A stretch of 64,000 nucleotides of DNA, taken from Paraburkholderia atlantica. Its GTDB lineage: Bacteria > Pseudomonadota > Gammaproteobacteria > Burkholderiales > Burkholderiaceae. Both the position numbers and the translations under genes were made by a program. The notes beneath the pieces are model-generated. The model did not search any database, was not told the DNA's origin, and saw only the letters and a list, made by a program, of their open reading frames with translations. The stretch covers positions 310,001 through 374,000 of the forward strand of contig NZ_WHNQ01000004.1 in the NCBI RefSeq assembly GCF_009362785.1, read 5' to 3'. Shown here piece after piece: positions 26,596 to 35,130 of the stretch (positions are counted from its first letter, which is position 1; each line of letters begins with the position of its first letter).

Positions 26596-28017
26596 TCACT
26601 GCGCCGCCACCGTTTCTCCCTGCTCCCACCCGCCCCCCAGCGACCGGTACAGCGCGATCGCCGAAAGCGCGTGCTCGCGCCGGGCCTGATTCAACGACTC
26701 CGAGTCGCGCAGATACGCTTGCTGCGCGTCGAGCACATCGAGGAAGCTCGACGCGCCGCCCTTGTACAACTCGGTCGACAGACGCAGCGCATGATTCGAC
26801 GCATCGAGCGCACCGGCCAGGCGCTGCACCTGCGCCGCGCCGCTGACGAGATCGCTGCGATTGTCCTCGACCTCCTTCAGCGCTTGCAGCATCGTCTGCT
26901 GCAAGCCGAGCTGCGATTCGCGCATGCGGCTCTCGCTCGCGTCGATGTTCGCGGTGATGCGCCCGGCGTTGAAGATCGGGCTCGTTGCATTCAACGCGGC
27001 GCTGAACAGATTGTCGGTCAGCGTCGGCATGCCAAGGTACGACGATGCGAGCAGCCCATTGGTCAGGTTGATCTTGAACTGCGGATAGCGCTGGGCCTTC
27101 GATACCCCCACTTCCGCCGCACGCTGTTCGACGAGCGCATAAGCGGTGCGCACGTCCGGCCGATGCAGCAACGCGTCGGACGGCAACACCTGCGGCGCGC
27201 TTTGCGCAGGCACCGGAATCTCGCGCGCGCTGGAAAGCAGCAGCGTATCGAGACTTTCCGGCGTACGCCCCGAATACACGGCGATCAGGCTCAGTTGATG
27301 CTGGACCGTCGATTGCATGCGCGGAATCTGTGCCTGCAAGTCCTGCAACTGATTCTGCGCACGGGCGACGTCGAGCTGGGTCGACAGTCCGTAATGCAGG
27401 CGCGCCTGCGTGAGCTTCAGCGCGCGGCTGCGGATCTGCTCGTTGTCGTCGAGGATCTGCAATTGCGCCTGCGCCCAGCGCAGATCGATGTATGCAGCCG
27501 CCGTGTTCGCCGCGAGCGCGAGCCGCAACTGGTTCAGCGCCGCAACGCTACCCGACACCTGCGCCTGCGACGCCAGCACCGCGAGTCGTTCGCCGCCGAA
27601 CACGTCAGGCGTCCAGCTCGCGGCGAGGCCGAAGCCGGCCTGGCGCACGTAGCCGAGCGGCGGCGGCGTATTCTGCCGCGTGGTCGACGCGCCCGCGTTC
27701 GCATTCAGCTCCGGCAGCAGCGCCGCGCGATTCTGCGTCACCAGATCCTGCGACTGCTTGACGCGCTCGGCCGCGGCCTGCACGTCGAGGTTGCCGGTCA
27801 ACACCGATTCGATCAGCTGATGCATGACCGGGTCGCCGAATTGCGCCCACCATGCATCGGTGTTCACGCTATCTTGCGGTGCGTCGACGCTCCAGGCGGC
27901 CGGCGCCAGCGTCTGCACCGTATGCGGCAAATCGGCGTGCGTGGCCGGTTGCACCGCGCAGGCCGCGAGCGTCAAAAGAGCCGCGCTCGCCACTAACTTC
28001 ATCACCATTCGTTTCAT
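26596..28017 (-). CDS. RND/MFS efflux outer membrane lipoprotein (NodT/OprM family)
   Basis: A 473-residue outer membrane channel. The signal peptide has lipobox LAAC (residues 17-20) so it is lipid-anchored. Two OEP repeats typical of TolC-like channels are seen: DAWWAQFGDPVMHQLIESVL and, later, NLDVQAAAERVKQSQDLVTQ, ATWS-type TPDVFGGER, and QAALGV-type RRAEVGVSKAQRYPQFKINL. The protein forms a trimeric tunnel for drug or solvent export with EmrA/EmrB. AGGAG lies before the ATG, and the gene starts 9 bases after the emrB-like stop. Last gene of the operon. Confidence 0.93.
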   Translation of the reverse strand: MKRMVMKLVASAALLTLAACAVQPATHADLPHTVQTLAPAAWSVDAPQDSVNTDAWWAQFGDPVMHQLIESVLTGNLDVQAAAERVKQSQDLVTQNRAALLPELNANAGASTTRQNTPPPLGYVRQAGFGLAASWTPDVFGGERLAVLASQAQVSGSVAALNQLRLALAANTAAAYIDLRWAQAQLQILDDNEQIRSRALKLTQARLHYGLSTQLDVARAQNQLQDLQAQIPRMQSTVQHQLSLIAVYSGRTPESLDTLLLSSAREIPVPAQSAPQVLPSDALLHRPDVRTAYALVEQRAAEVGVSKAQRYPQFKINLTNGLLASSYLGMPTLTDNLFSAALNATSPIFNAGRITANIDASESRMRESQLGLQQTMLQALKEVEDNRSDLVSGAAQVQRLAGALDASNHALRLSTELYKGGASSFLDVLDAQQAYLRDSESLNQARREHALSAIALYRSLGGGWEQGETVAAQ

Positions 28018-28026
28018 GTTGGACTC

Positions 28027-29598
28027 CTAGTGGGCATCGGGCGGGGGCGCGGTGTGGCCGAACGGGCGCGAAAACAGCACGCTCAGCAAAGCGACCACGA
28101 AGCACAGCGCAACCGCCAGAAATGCGTCGGAAAACGCGAGCACCAGCGCTTCGCGCATCAGTGCCTCGTGCAATTGGGCCAGCCCCGCATTCGCGGCATT
28201 CAACACGTTGCCGCCGACTGCCGACAGATATTCAGCCTGCTTCTGCAAGATCGATTCGACGACCGGACGGCCCGCGTTCAGATGCTCGTCGAGCCGTTCG
28301 TAATGAAGGTTCAGACGGTCGTTCAACATCGTGCTGCTGACCGCGATGCCGATCGCGCCGCCGAGGTTACGCATCAGATTGAACAGTCCGCTCGCGGAGC
28401 GTAGCCGCGACGGCGGCAACGCGCCGAGCGCCATCGTCACGATCGGCGGAATACAGAACTGCTGGCCGATTCCGCGCAACGCCTGCGGAATCAGCAACTG
28501 CTGCCAGCCCCATTGGTTCGTCAGCGGCACGTACAGATAGCAGCCGATGCCAAACAGCGCGAGGCCGAACACCATCAGCATGCGCATGTCGACGAAGCGC
28601 GCGAGCGTCGAGTACGCGGCAAGCGCGAGCAACTGAAAACAGCCGACGGACAGCAACGCGAGGCCGATCTGCAACGAATCGAAGCCGCGCACACGGGCAA
28701 GAAACACCGGTGTCAGGAACACGGTGCAGAAGATGCCGATCCCGGTGATGAACGACAGCAGACTGCCGATACCGAAGTTGCGCAACGCCAGCGCGCGCAG
28801 GTCGACGATCGGTTCCTTCGCGGTGAACGCATGCACGAGGAACAGAAACCCGCAGATCGCCGCGACCCACGCGCACAGCACGATCACGTCGTCGCCGAAC
28901 CAGTTCTTGCGCGGCCCTTCTTCGAGCACGTATTCGAGGCAGCCGAGAAAACCCGACATCAGCAGGATGCCGATGTAGTCGCCCTTCTTCAGCAGCGACA
29001 GATCGACCCTGTCGATATGCACGTACTTCGGCACCAGCAGCGTGACGGCGACGCCCGGCACCAGGTTCAGATAGAACAGCCAGTGCCACGACCATTGCGA
29101 CGTGATCCAGCCGCCGATCACCGGACCGATCGTCGGCGCCAGCGACGCGAGCGCGCCGATCGTCGTCGATGCGATCAAACGCTGCTTGCCGGGAAACAGC
29201 ACGAACGCGGTCGTGAACACGGTCGGAATCATCGCCGCACCGGTCGCGCCTTGCAGCCCGCGAAACAGGATCATCGAGTTGATGTCCCATGCGAGGCCGC
29301 ATAGCATGCTCGTCACCGTGAAGCCGAGCGCGGAGAACGTGAAGAGCCACCGCGTCGAGAACACGCGCGTGAGCCACCCCGACATCGGAATCACGATGAT
29401 CTCCGCGATCAGATACGAGGTCTGCACCCACGACAGTTCATCCTGACTCGCGGACAGCCCGCCACCGATATCGCGCAGCGACGACGCGACGATCTGGATA
29501 TCGAGCGTCGCCATGAAAAAGCCCACGCACATCAGCGCGAATGCGAAGACCTTGGTGCGGGTCGGCTGGTCGGCGGGGTTGTCGAGATCGTGAGTCAT
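28027..29598 (-). CDS. DHA2 family MFS drug efflux transporter (EmrB-like)
   Basis: A 523-residue, 14-helix major facilitator transporter. Start MTHDLDNPADQPTRTKVFAF, first helix region GFFMATLDIQIVASSLRDIGGGLSASQDELSWVQTSYLIAEI, and motif C region GATGAAMIPTVFTTAFVLFP are typical of EmrB/QacA. It uses proton motive force to expel drugs through EmrA and the outer membrane channel. ATG at 29598 is chosen over an upstream in-frame ATG because of the AAGGA before it, though the spacing is long. Middle of the efflux operon, 7 bases after the emrA-like stop. Confidence 0.9.
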   Translation of the reverse strand: MTHDLDNPADQPTRTKVFAFALMCVGFFMATLDIQIVASSLRDIGGGLSASQDELSWVQTSYLIAEIIVIPMSGWLTRVFSTRWLFTFSALGFTVTSMLCGLAWDINSMILFRGLQGATGAAMIPTVFTTAFVLFPGKQRLIASTTIGALASLAPTIGPVIGGWITSQWSWHWLFYLNLVPGVAVTLLVPKYVHIDRVDLSLLKKGDYIGILLMSGFLGCLEYVLEEGPRKNWFGDDVIVLCAWVAAICGFLFLVHAFTAKEPIVDLRALALRNFGIGSLLSFITGIGIFCTVFLTPVFLARVRGFDSLQIGLALLSVGCFQLLALAAYSTLARFVDMRMLMVFGLALFGIGCYLYVPLTNQWGWQQLLIPQALRGIGQQFCIPPIVTMALGALPPSRLRSASGLFNLMRNLGGAIGIAVSSTMLNDRLNLHYERLDEHLNAGRPVVESILQKQAEYLSAVGGNVLNAANAGLAQLHEALMREALVLAFSDAFLAVALCFVVALLSVLFSRPFGHTAPPPDAH

Positions 29599-29605
29599 GA
29601 TCGGT

Positions 29606-30706
29606 TCATCCTTGCGCGGCCGGATGGCCCGCATCGACGTGCACTTTCACCGTCGCGGAGAGGCCCGGACGCAACACGCCTTGCATGTCCTTCGGCACGT
29701 CGAGGCGCACCCGCACCGGCACGCGCTGCACGATCTTCGTGAAGTTGCCGGTCGCGTTTTCCGCGGGCAATACGCTGAAGGTCGCGCCAGTCGCGGGCGC
29801 AAGGCTTTCGACCACGCCGTGCAGCGCGGTACTCGACGCGTCGAGCTGGACCTCGACGCGGTCGCCCGCGCGCATCTTGCGCAGCTGGTCTTCCTTGAAG
29901 TTCGCGTCGATCCACAGGCCGCTCGCGGGCACGACGGTCAGCAGCGACACTCCCGTGTTCGCGAGCAGACCGACGCGCGCGGTGCGATTGCCGACGTAGC
30001 CGTCGATCGGCGAGCGGATCGTCGTGTATTCCACGTTCAACGCGGCGACGCGCTGCGCGGCCTGTGCGGTCGCGATGCGCGCTTTCGCATCGCCGATCTG
30101 CGCGTCGAGCACTGCGATCTGGCGTTGCGCTGCCAGCAGCGCCGCGCCGCTCTTATCGACCGCGGCGCGCGCTTTGGTCAGATCGGCATCGGCTTTCTCG
30201 ACCACCTGATTCGACACCGCGTCGTCCTTCACCAGCTCACGGTAGCGTATCTGGTCGGCCGCGCTGCGCGTCAGCTCGGCGCCCGACGCGCGGACCTCCG
30301 CGGCCTGTTCGTTGATCGCCGCGAGTTGCAGCGATTTCTTCGCTTCGAGCTCGGTGACGGCGGCCTGCGCGCTCTCCACTTCCGCGTTGGCCTGCGCGAG
30401 ACGCGCGTCGTAGTCGCGCGCATCGAGACGCACGAGCACCTGGTTCGCATGCACGAACTCGTTGTCGCGCACCAGCACGTCGGTGACGAAGCCGTTGACC
30501 TTCGGCGCCATCACCGTGACGTCGCCGCCGACGTAGGCATCATCGGTCGTCTCGACGAAGCGGCCGACGAAAAACCAGTACGACGTGGCCAGCGCCAGCA
30601 CGACGAGAACGGACAGGACCGCGAGCAGCATCCACGGGATACGCCGCGCCGCTCGGGCGGGTTGTACCGCGCTCGGGGGCGCGACGGTCGAGGGAGTTGT
30701 GGACAT
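29606..30706 (-). CDS. HlyD/EmrA-type periplasmic adaptor protein
   Basis: A 366-residue membrane-fusion protein. One N-terminal transmembrane helix (about residues 25-45, IPWMLLAVLSVLVVLALA), then the barrel-sandwich signature TDDAYVGGDVTVMAPKVNGF, a coiled-coil hairpin (Ala/Gln-rich, about 95-215), and IRSPIDGYVGNRTARVG plus the beta barrel. It links EmrB to the outer membrane channel. An operator-like near-palindrome GTGCGTATGCAC lies 11 bases before the ATG, so the gene is probably under direct MarR control. Confidence 0.92.
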   Translation of the reverse strand: MSTTPSTVAPPSAVQPARAARRIPWMLLAVLSVLVVLALATSYWFFVGRFVETTDDAYVGGDVTVMAPKVNGFVTDVLVRDNEFVHANQVLVRLDARDYDARLAQANAEVESAQAAVTELEAKKSLQLAAINEQAAEVRASGAELTRSAADQIRYRELVKDDAVSNQVVEKADADLTKARAAVDKSGAALLAAQRQIAVLDAQIGDAKARIATAQAAQRVAALNVEYTTIRSPIDGYVGNRTARVGLLANTGVSLLTVVPASGLWIDANFKEDQLRKMRAGDRVEVQLDASSTALHGVVESLAPATGATFSVLPAENATGNFTKIVQRVPVRVRLDVPKDMQGVLRPGLSATVKVHVDAGHPAAQG

Positions 30707-30717
30707 GATGTCGATAT

Positions 30718-30729
30718 GTGCGTATGCAC
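30718..30729. promoter_or_regulatory. MarR operator copy 1 (at the efflux adaptor gene)
   Basis: GTGCGTATGCAC, one mismatch from the perfect palindrome GTGCATATGCAC found at the two MarR genes. It sits 11 bases upstream of the adaptor ATG, inside the promoter region. Confidence 0.65.
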
Positions 30730-30787
30730 TTTTCAGGTTGAAAAAAAAGGCGCAGAGCGCCGGCCTCCGCTACCTTCAGCGTTTATG

Positions 30788-31210
30788 TCAAAGCGAATCT
30801 TTGGTGATGGCAAATAGCTCGTTGCGCAGCGCGGCCGCGCGCTCCTCGCCGAAGCGGTGCTCGAACTCGGCTTGGGCGGCGTACCAGTGGGCGCGGCCCG
30901 CGGCTAGCCGCTGTTCACCTTCGGTGGTCAGCGAGATCAGCAGCGTGCGCGCATCCGCGCCCAGCACCTCGCTCGACACGAGCCCGTCGCGGCGCAGCGG
31001 CTGGATCGTGCGGACCAGCGTGGTGCGCTGCATGCGCATGGCTTCGGCGATCTGCTTCATCGTCATCGGACCGGTGCGCTTCAGACGCCCCAGCAGCGAA
31101 AACTGCGTGATGGTCAGGCCGACATTCGACAAATGCCGATCGTAGATCTGCGATACGTGACGTGCGGCCTGGCGGATCGCAAAGCAGTCGTCGTCCAAGA
31201 GCGCTTCCAT
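30788..31210 (-). CDS. MarR family transcriptional regulator (first of the pair)
   Basis: A 140-residue winged-helix regulator. Helices and the wing are seen in AARHVSQIYDRHLSNVGLTI, QFSLLGRLKRTGPMTMKQIAE, MRMQRTTLVRTIQPLRRDGL and LISLTTEGEQRLAAGR. It is a probable repressor of the downstream efflux genes and of itself. ATG at 31210 gives a 10-base gap to AAGGA; a GTG three codons earlier overlaps the Shine-Dalgarno. The palindrome at 31235-31246 is 25 bases before the start. Confidence 0.9.
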   Translation of the reverse strand: MEALLDDDCFAIRQAARHVSQIYDRHLSNVGLTITQFSLLGRLKRTGPMTMKQIAEAMRMQRTTLVRTIQPLRRDGLVSSEVLGADARTLLISLTTEGEQRLAAGRAHWYAAQAEFEHRFGEERAAALRNELFAITKDSL

Positions 31211-31234
31211 TCGCTGCACTTCCTTTGCTAGTTA

Positions 31235-31246
31235 GTGCATATGCAC
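31235..31246. promoter_or_regulatory. MarR operator copy 2
   Basis: Perfect 12-bp palindrome GTGCATATGCAC in the leader of the first MarR gene. Confidence 0.7.
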
Positions 31247-31260
31247 ATGAAACGGCGTTA

Positions 31261-31281
31261 TAAAACCCGCCGAGGCGGGTT
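31261..31281 (-). terminator. Terminator after the second MarR gene
   Basis: AACCCGC (31264-31270) pairs with GCGGGTT (31275-31281) over a four-base loop, and the reverse strand continues with TTTTATAA. It separates the two MarR transcripts. Confidence 0.75.
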
Positions 31282-31292
31282 CCGGTGCCGAT

Positions 31293-31715
31293 CTAGTCCG
31301 TGATGCTGAACAGCTCCGCGCGCAGCGTCTTCGCGCGGGCGCGACCGAACTTCTTTTCGAATTCGTCCTGCGCGGCGCGCCATGCGACCGAGGCCTGGTC
31401 AAATGTGGTCTCGCCCTTTTCCGTCAGGCTGAACAGCAGCGTGCGGTTGTCGTGGTCCGCCGCTTCGGCCAGCACGAGGCCGTCGCGCTGCAGCGGCTTC
31501 ATTGCGCGGACCAGCGTAGTGCGCTCCATGACCATCGCGTCGGCGAGCTCCGCCATCGGCAGGTTCGGGGTGCGCGCGAGCTTTGCCAGGATCGTGAACT
31601 GCGCAGCCGTCAGCCCCACGCTGCCGAGATGGCGCTCGTAGACTTGCGTGACGTGCCGCGCCGCCTGGCGCAGCGCGAAGCAGTTGCATTCGTCGTAGGA
31701 GATAGGGCGGTTCAT
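31293..31715 (-). CDS. MarR family transcriptional regulator (second of the pair)
   Basis: A 140-residue regulator, similar in design to its neighbour: AARHVTQVYERHLGSVGLTAAQF, LADAMVMERTTLVRAMKPLQRD and LLFSLTEKGETTFDQAS. The two probably arose by duplication. A consensus-like -35 TTGACA (31746-31751) and -10 TAGACT (31723-31728), 17 bases apart, predict transcription to start at about 31715-31716, i.e. at the ATG itself; there is no ribosome site, so translation may be leaderless. The operator palindrome lies between -35 and -10. Confidence 0.88.
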   Translation of the reverse strand: MNRPISYDECNCFALRQAARHVTQVYERHLGSVGLTAAQFTILAKLARTPNLPMAELADAMVMERTTLVRAMKPLQRDGLVLAEAADHDNRTLLFSLTEKGETTFDQASVAWRAAQDEFEKKFGRARAKTLRAELFSITD

Positions 31716-31751
31716 GCAAGCAAGTCTATGTGTGCATATGCACGGTGTCAA
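31715..31751 (-). promoter_or_regulatory. Promoter with operator in the spacer, predicted leaderless transcript
   Basis: -35 TTGACA (complement of 31746-31751), 17-base spacer containing GTGCATATGCAC (31732-31743), -10 TAGACT (complement of 31723-31728). The -10 is seven bases from the MarR ATG at 31715. Confidence 0.6.
31732..31743. promoter_or_regulatory. MarR operator copy 3
   Basis: Perfect palindrome GTGCATATGCAC, identical to copy 2, inside the promoter of the second MarR gene. Confidence 0.7.
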
Positions 31752-31832
31752 GTTTTTCTGTGAGCGGCTGGCAAATGCCTTGTCGGCAGCGCGACGGCGC
31801 GCGCGTTCAGTTTGCGACTTGCCAACCACAAT

Positions 31833-31848
31833 TGTTATGTTATAACAT
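31833..31848. promoter_or_regulatory. Zur-box-like site upstream of the TonB-dependent uptake operon
   Basis: TGTTATGTTATAACAT with core palindrome ATGTTATAACAT (31837-31848). The form ATGTTATAACATAACA is the pattern recognised by Zur (zinc uptake regulator) in beta-proteobacteria, which suggests zinc-controlled expression of the forward operon that starts at 32140. Confidence 0.55.
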
Positions 31849-32139
31849 TTTTGGAGATCAGTGCTCCGGCGCTGTCGCTGTCTCAGAAGCGCCCACCGCG
31901 ACGCTCGACAAAATCCGTCCGACCTATGAGCGGACTGTCCATACTCAATAGCCGCTTATGACCAGGTTGCCTCCCGTTCCCATCGAAACGTCGTCCTGAT
32001 TGATCGACGGGCTTGCCATCGCCCGTCGTCCACCTCCAGTTCGCCTGTCCTTCCCCTGCCAGCCAGGGGCGAGGTGGGTGAGCCATTGCCGAACACTTTC
32101 GATTCATCAATCGCATCGTCCATAGAGCGAGCAACAACA
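31849..32139. other. Leader of the TonB operon with two hairpins
   Basis: After the Zur-box-like site there are about 290 bases before the receptor start. They include GACGGGC/GCCCGTC (32006-32012, 32021-32027) and CCCCTG/CAGGGG (32053-32058, 32064-32069). Neither has a T-tract. A structured 5' leader is possible; no small gene with a ribosome site is seen. Confidence 0.4.
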
Positions 32140-34485
32140 ATGAAAAAACGCACAACGACCGCGCAGGCGGCGATCGTGTTCTGTGCCGTCGTCTCGGGCG
32201 CATGGGGCGCGCCGGGCAACGCCGTACTGATGGGCACTGTCTCCGATCCTCTGGGACATCCCGTCGCTCACGCGAAAGTCGAGATACAGGACGCGAGCGG
32301 CGCCTCCGTCAACATGTCCAGCTCGGACACGTCGGGCCATTTCTCGATCGACGGGGTGGCACCCGGCACGTATGCGGTCGTCGTCACCGCTACCGGCTTT
32401 GCGAGCGGCAGCAGCATCGCGACGACCCAATCCGGCTCCCCGGCGAGCGTCAGTGTGCAACTGCAAAAGAGCGACACACTGGACGTGCAGGTCAACGCTC
32501 GACGTCTGAACGCCGTGCGCAACGGCTTGCTGCCCGAGACAGGCAGCAGCGTCTACCGCTTCACTCAGGCCGATATCGACACGATGCCGGCGGGCGCGAA
32601 CACGCCGCTCAATCAGGTGTTGCTGCAAGCGCCCGGCGTCGCCAACGACTCCTATGGCCAGGTGCACGTGCGCGGCGAGCACGCCAACCTGCAATACCGG
32701 ATCAACGGCATCATTATTCCGGAACCGATCAGCGGCTTCGGCCAGTCGCTCGACACGCGCATCATCGATCAGATGAACCTGCTGACGGGCGCCCTGCCCG
32801 CGCAATACGGCTACCGCACGGCTGGAATCGTCGACATCCGCACCAAATCGGGTGACACAGGCAACGGCGGCTCCATCGACGTATTCGGCGGCAGCCATCA
32901 GACCGTCAGAACGAGTGCCGACGTGTTCGGCAGCGAGGGACCGTTCAGCTACTACCTGAGCGGCTCGCTCGGCATGAACAATCTCGGCATCGAGAATCCG
33001 ACTGCAAGCGCCAATGCGATTCACGATCACACGCGCGAGGGCAATGCGTTCGGCTATCTGTCGTATCTGATCAACCCGCTCACGCGCGTGAGCCTGCTGT
33101 TCGGCGCGACCAGCAACCAGTTCGAGATTCCGAACACGCCGGGGTTGACGCCGAACTTCGCGCTCGCCGACCACACCACGTTCGATTCGTCGCAACTTAA
33201 CGAAACGCAATCGGAGCTGAACAACTTCGCGGCGCTGGCACTTCAGGGCACCAACGGCGGCGCGCTCGACTACCAGGTCGCCTTCTTCACGCGCTATACG
33301 CGCACGAAGTTCAATCCCGATCCGATCGGCGACCTGATGTTCAACGGCGTGGCATCGGAGGACTTTCATAGCAACACGGCCAATGGTGTGCAGGTCGACA
33401 CGACCTGGCGAATCAGCGACAGTCACACGGTTCGCGCGGGTGTCTTCTTGCAGCAGGAGCACGCGGTATTCGACAACAGCGTGTCGGTTTTCCCAGCCGA
33501 TGCGGCCGGCAACCAGCTTTCTGACGTACCCGTCAACATCCAGGACAGCAGCAGCAAGACCGGCTATCTGTACAGCCTGTACGCCCAGGACGAATGGAAG
33601 CTGACCGATCGGCTCACGCTGAACTATGGCTTGCGCTACGACCGCATGGACGAGTACACGAGCGCGAGCCAGTTGAGCCCGCGCGTGGGCCTCGTCTACA
33701 CGCTCACGCCGTCGACGACACTGCACGCCGGCTACGCGCGCTACTTCACGCCACCGCCGTTCGAACTCGTATCCGGCTCGACGATATCGAAGTTCAACGG
33801 TACGACCAATCAGAGTCCGACAACCCAGAACGATCCCGTACAGCCGGAACGCAGCCACTACTTCGACCTCGGTATCACGCAGAAACTCGGCCCTGCCGTC
33901 ACACTCGGACTCGACGCGTACTACAAGAAATCGACTGACTTGCTCGACGAAGGACAGTTCGGCTCCGCGCTGATCTTCACGCCGTTCAACTATCAATACG
34001 GCAAAACGTATGGTGTGGAATTCACCGCCAACTACAAACAGGACAACCTCTCCGCGTATCTGAACCTCGCCTATAGCCGCGCGCAGGGTAAGAACATCAA
34101 CTCCGCGCAGTTCAACTTCGACGCGGACGAGCTGGCATTCATCTCGAACCACTGGGTGTTTCTCGATCACGACCAGCGCGTGACGGCATCGTTCGGCGCG
34201 GCATACGACTTCCACCAAACCACTTTCACGTTCGACGGCATCGTCGGCTCCGGCCTGCGCAGCGGCTTTGCGAATACCGACCGCCTGCCCGTCTATGCGC
34301 AGTTCAACCTCGGCGCGATCCAGCACTTCAACGAGCCGATGATCGGCAAGTTCGACGTCCGTCTGGTGGTGATCAACGCATTCAACCGCGTGTACGAGCT
34401 GCGCGACGGCTCGGGCATCGGCGTCGGCGCGCCGCAGTATGGTCCGCATTTCGCCGTCTATGGAGGCGTAACCAAGTACTTCTGA
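32140..34485 (+). CDS. TonB-dependent outer membrane receptor with carboxypeptidase-regulatory-like N-terminus
   Basis: A 781-residue outer membrane receptor. Signal peptide to about residue 25 (CAVVSGAWGAPGN), then a carboxypeptidase regulatory-like domain (VLMGTVSDPLGHPVAHAKVE and GTYAVVVTATGFAS). The plug domain follows (LNQVLLQAPGVANDSYGQVHVRGEHANLQYRING-type block, split as LNQVLLQAPGVANDSYGQ and VHVRGEHANLQYRINGI), then a 22-strand barrel ending YGGVTKYF. No TonB-box sequence is certain. With exbB, exbD and tonB directly downstream it likely forms a self-contained energised import system. The upstream Zur-like box hints at zinc or zinc chelate; this is an inference. Confidence 0.88.
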   Translation: MKKRTTTAQAAIVFCAVVSGAWGAPGNAVLMGTVSDPLGHPVAHAKVEIQDASGASVNMSSSDTSGHFSIDGVAPGTYAVVVTATGFASGSSIATTQSGSPASVSVQLQKSDTLDVQVNARRLNAVRNGLLPETGSSVYRFTQADIDTMPAGANTPLNQVLLQAPGVANDSYGQVHVRGEHANLQYRINGIIIPEPISGFGQSLDTRIIDQMNLLTGALPAQYGYRTAGIVDIRTKSGDTGNGGSIDVFGGSHQTVRTSADVFGSEGPFSYYLSGSLGMNNLGIENPTASANAIHDHTREGNAFGYLSYLINPLTRVSLLFGATSNQFEIPNTPGLTPNFALADHTTFDSSQLNETQSELNNFAALALQGTNGGALDYQVAFFTRYTRTKFNPDPIGDLMFNGVASEDFHSNTANGVQVDTTWRISDSHTVRAGVFLQQEHAVFDNSVSVFPADAAGNQLSDVPVNIQDSSSKTGYLYSLYAQDEWKLTDRLTLNYGLRYDRMDEYTSASQLSPRVGLVYTLTPSTTLHAGYARYFTPPPFELVSGSTISKFNGTTNQSPTTQNDPVQPERSHYFDLGITQKLGPAVTLGLDAYYKKSTDLLDEGQFGSALIFTPFNYQYGKTYGVEFTANYKQDNLSAYLNLAYSRAQGKNINSAQFNFDADELAFISNHWVFLDHDQRVTASFGAAYDFHQTTFTFDGIVGSGLRSGFANTDRLPVYAQFNLGAIQHFNEPMIGKFDVRLVVINAFNRVYELRDGSGIGVGAPQYGPHFAVYGGVTKYF

Positions 34486-34506
34486 TCAACGGCAGGGAGA
34501 ACCATC

Positions 34507-35130
34507 ATGCAGGAATGGACAGGCTTTATCGCGGCGATGCGCACCGGAGGATGGATTATGTATCCGCTCAGCGTGCTCGGCGTGCTCGCGTTGACGATCA
34601 TCATCGAGCGGGCTTATGTGTTTGCCCGCTTCGCAAGCGCACCGGCGCGTCTTTTGCAACCCCCGTCAGCCGATGACAACCGTCTCAACGGTCTCGCCCC
34701 GCATCACGCGTTCCGGCGCATGGCCGCGCCGTGGCTACCCGAATCGGACTCGCCGCTGTGGCTGCGCGAGGCATCGGCACAATCGATCGCCTCGCAGATC
34801 GAGCGCGACATGGGCCGTGGTCTGTGGCTGCTCGAGACGATCGTCACGGCGGCGCCCCTGCTTGGCTTGCTCGGCACGATCGTCGGGATGATGAAATCGT
34901 TCCAGCTGTTCGGCGGCAATGGGCTCGTCGATCCGGGCGGTGTCACGGGCGGGGTCGCGCAATCGCTGGTGGCGACCGCGATCGGCTTGATCGTCGCGGT
35001 CTTCGCGCTGTTCGCGTTCAACTATTTTTCACGGCGGCTCGAGCGTCTGATGGATGAGCTCGAACTGTTCGCCAACGCGCGGCTCAGCGCGCTGCGCCTG
35101 CAACACGAGGCGCGAGGAGAGCGCGGATGA
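34507..35130 (+). CDS. exbB: ExbB/TolQ/MotA-family proton channel protein
   Basis: A 207-residue protein of the MotA/TolQ/ExbB family. Three membrane helices: about 15-35 (GGWIMYPLSVLGVLALTIII), 115-140 (APLLGLLGTIVGMMKSFQLF) and 155-185 (ATAIGLIVAVFALFAFNYFS). The TAAPLLGLLGTVxGM-type motif is the family signature. A GGGAGA ribosome site lies six bases before the ATG. It makes the inner membrane motor with ExbD that energises TonB. Ends overlapping exbD by four bases. Confidence 0.92.
   Translation: MQEWTGFIAAMRTGGWIMYPLSVLGVLALTIIIERAYVFARFASAPARLLQPPSADDNRLNGLAPHHAFRRMAAPWLPESDSPLWLREASAQSIASQIERDMGRGLWLLETIVTAAPLLGLLGTIVGMMKSFQLFGGNGLVDPGGVTGGVAQSLVATAIGLIVAVFALFAFNYFSRRLERLMDELELFANARLSALRLQHEARGERG

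Noticed and set aside
31730..31951. 73-codon forward frame covering the Zur-like site
   Set aside because: Starts within the MarR promoter and lacks a ribosome site or family.
32107..34449. 780-codon reverse frame over the TonB receptor
   Set aside because: Antisense shadow; the forward frame has signal peptide, plug and barrel motifs.
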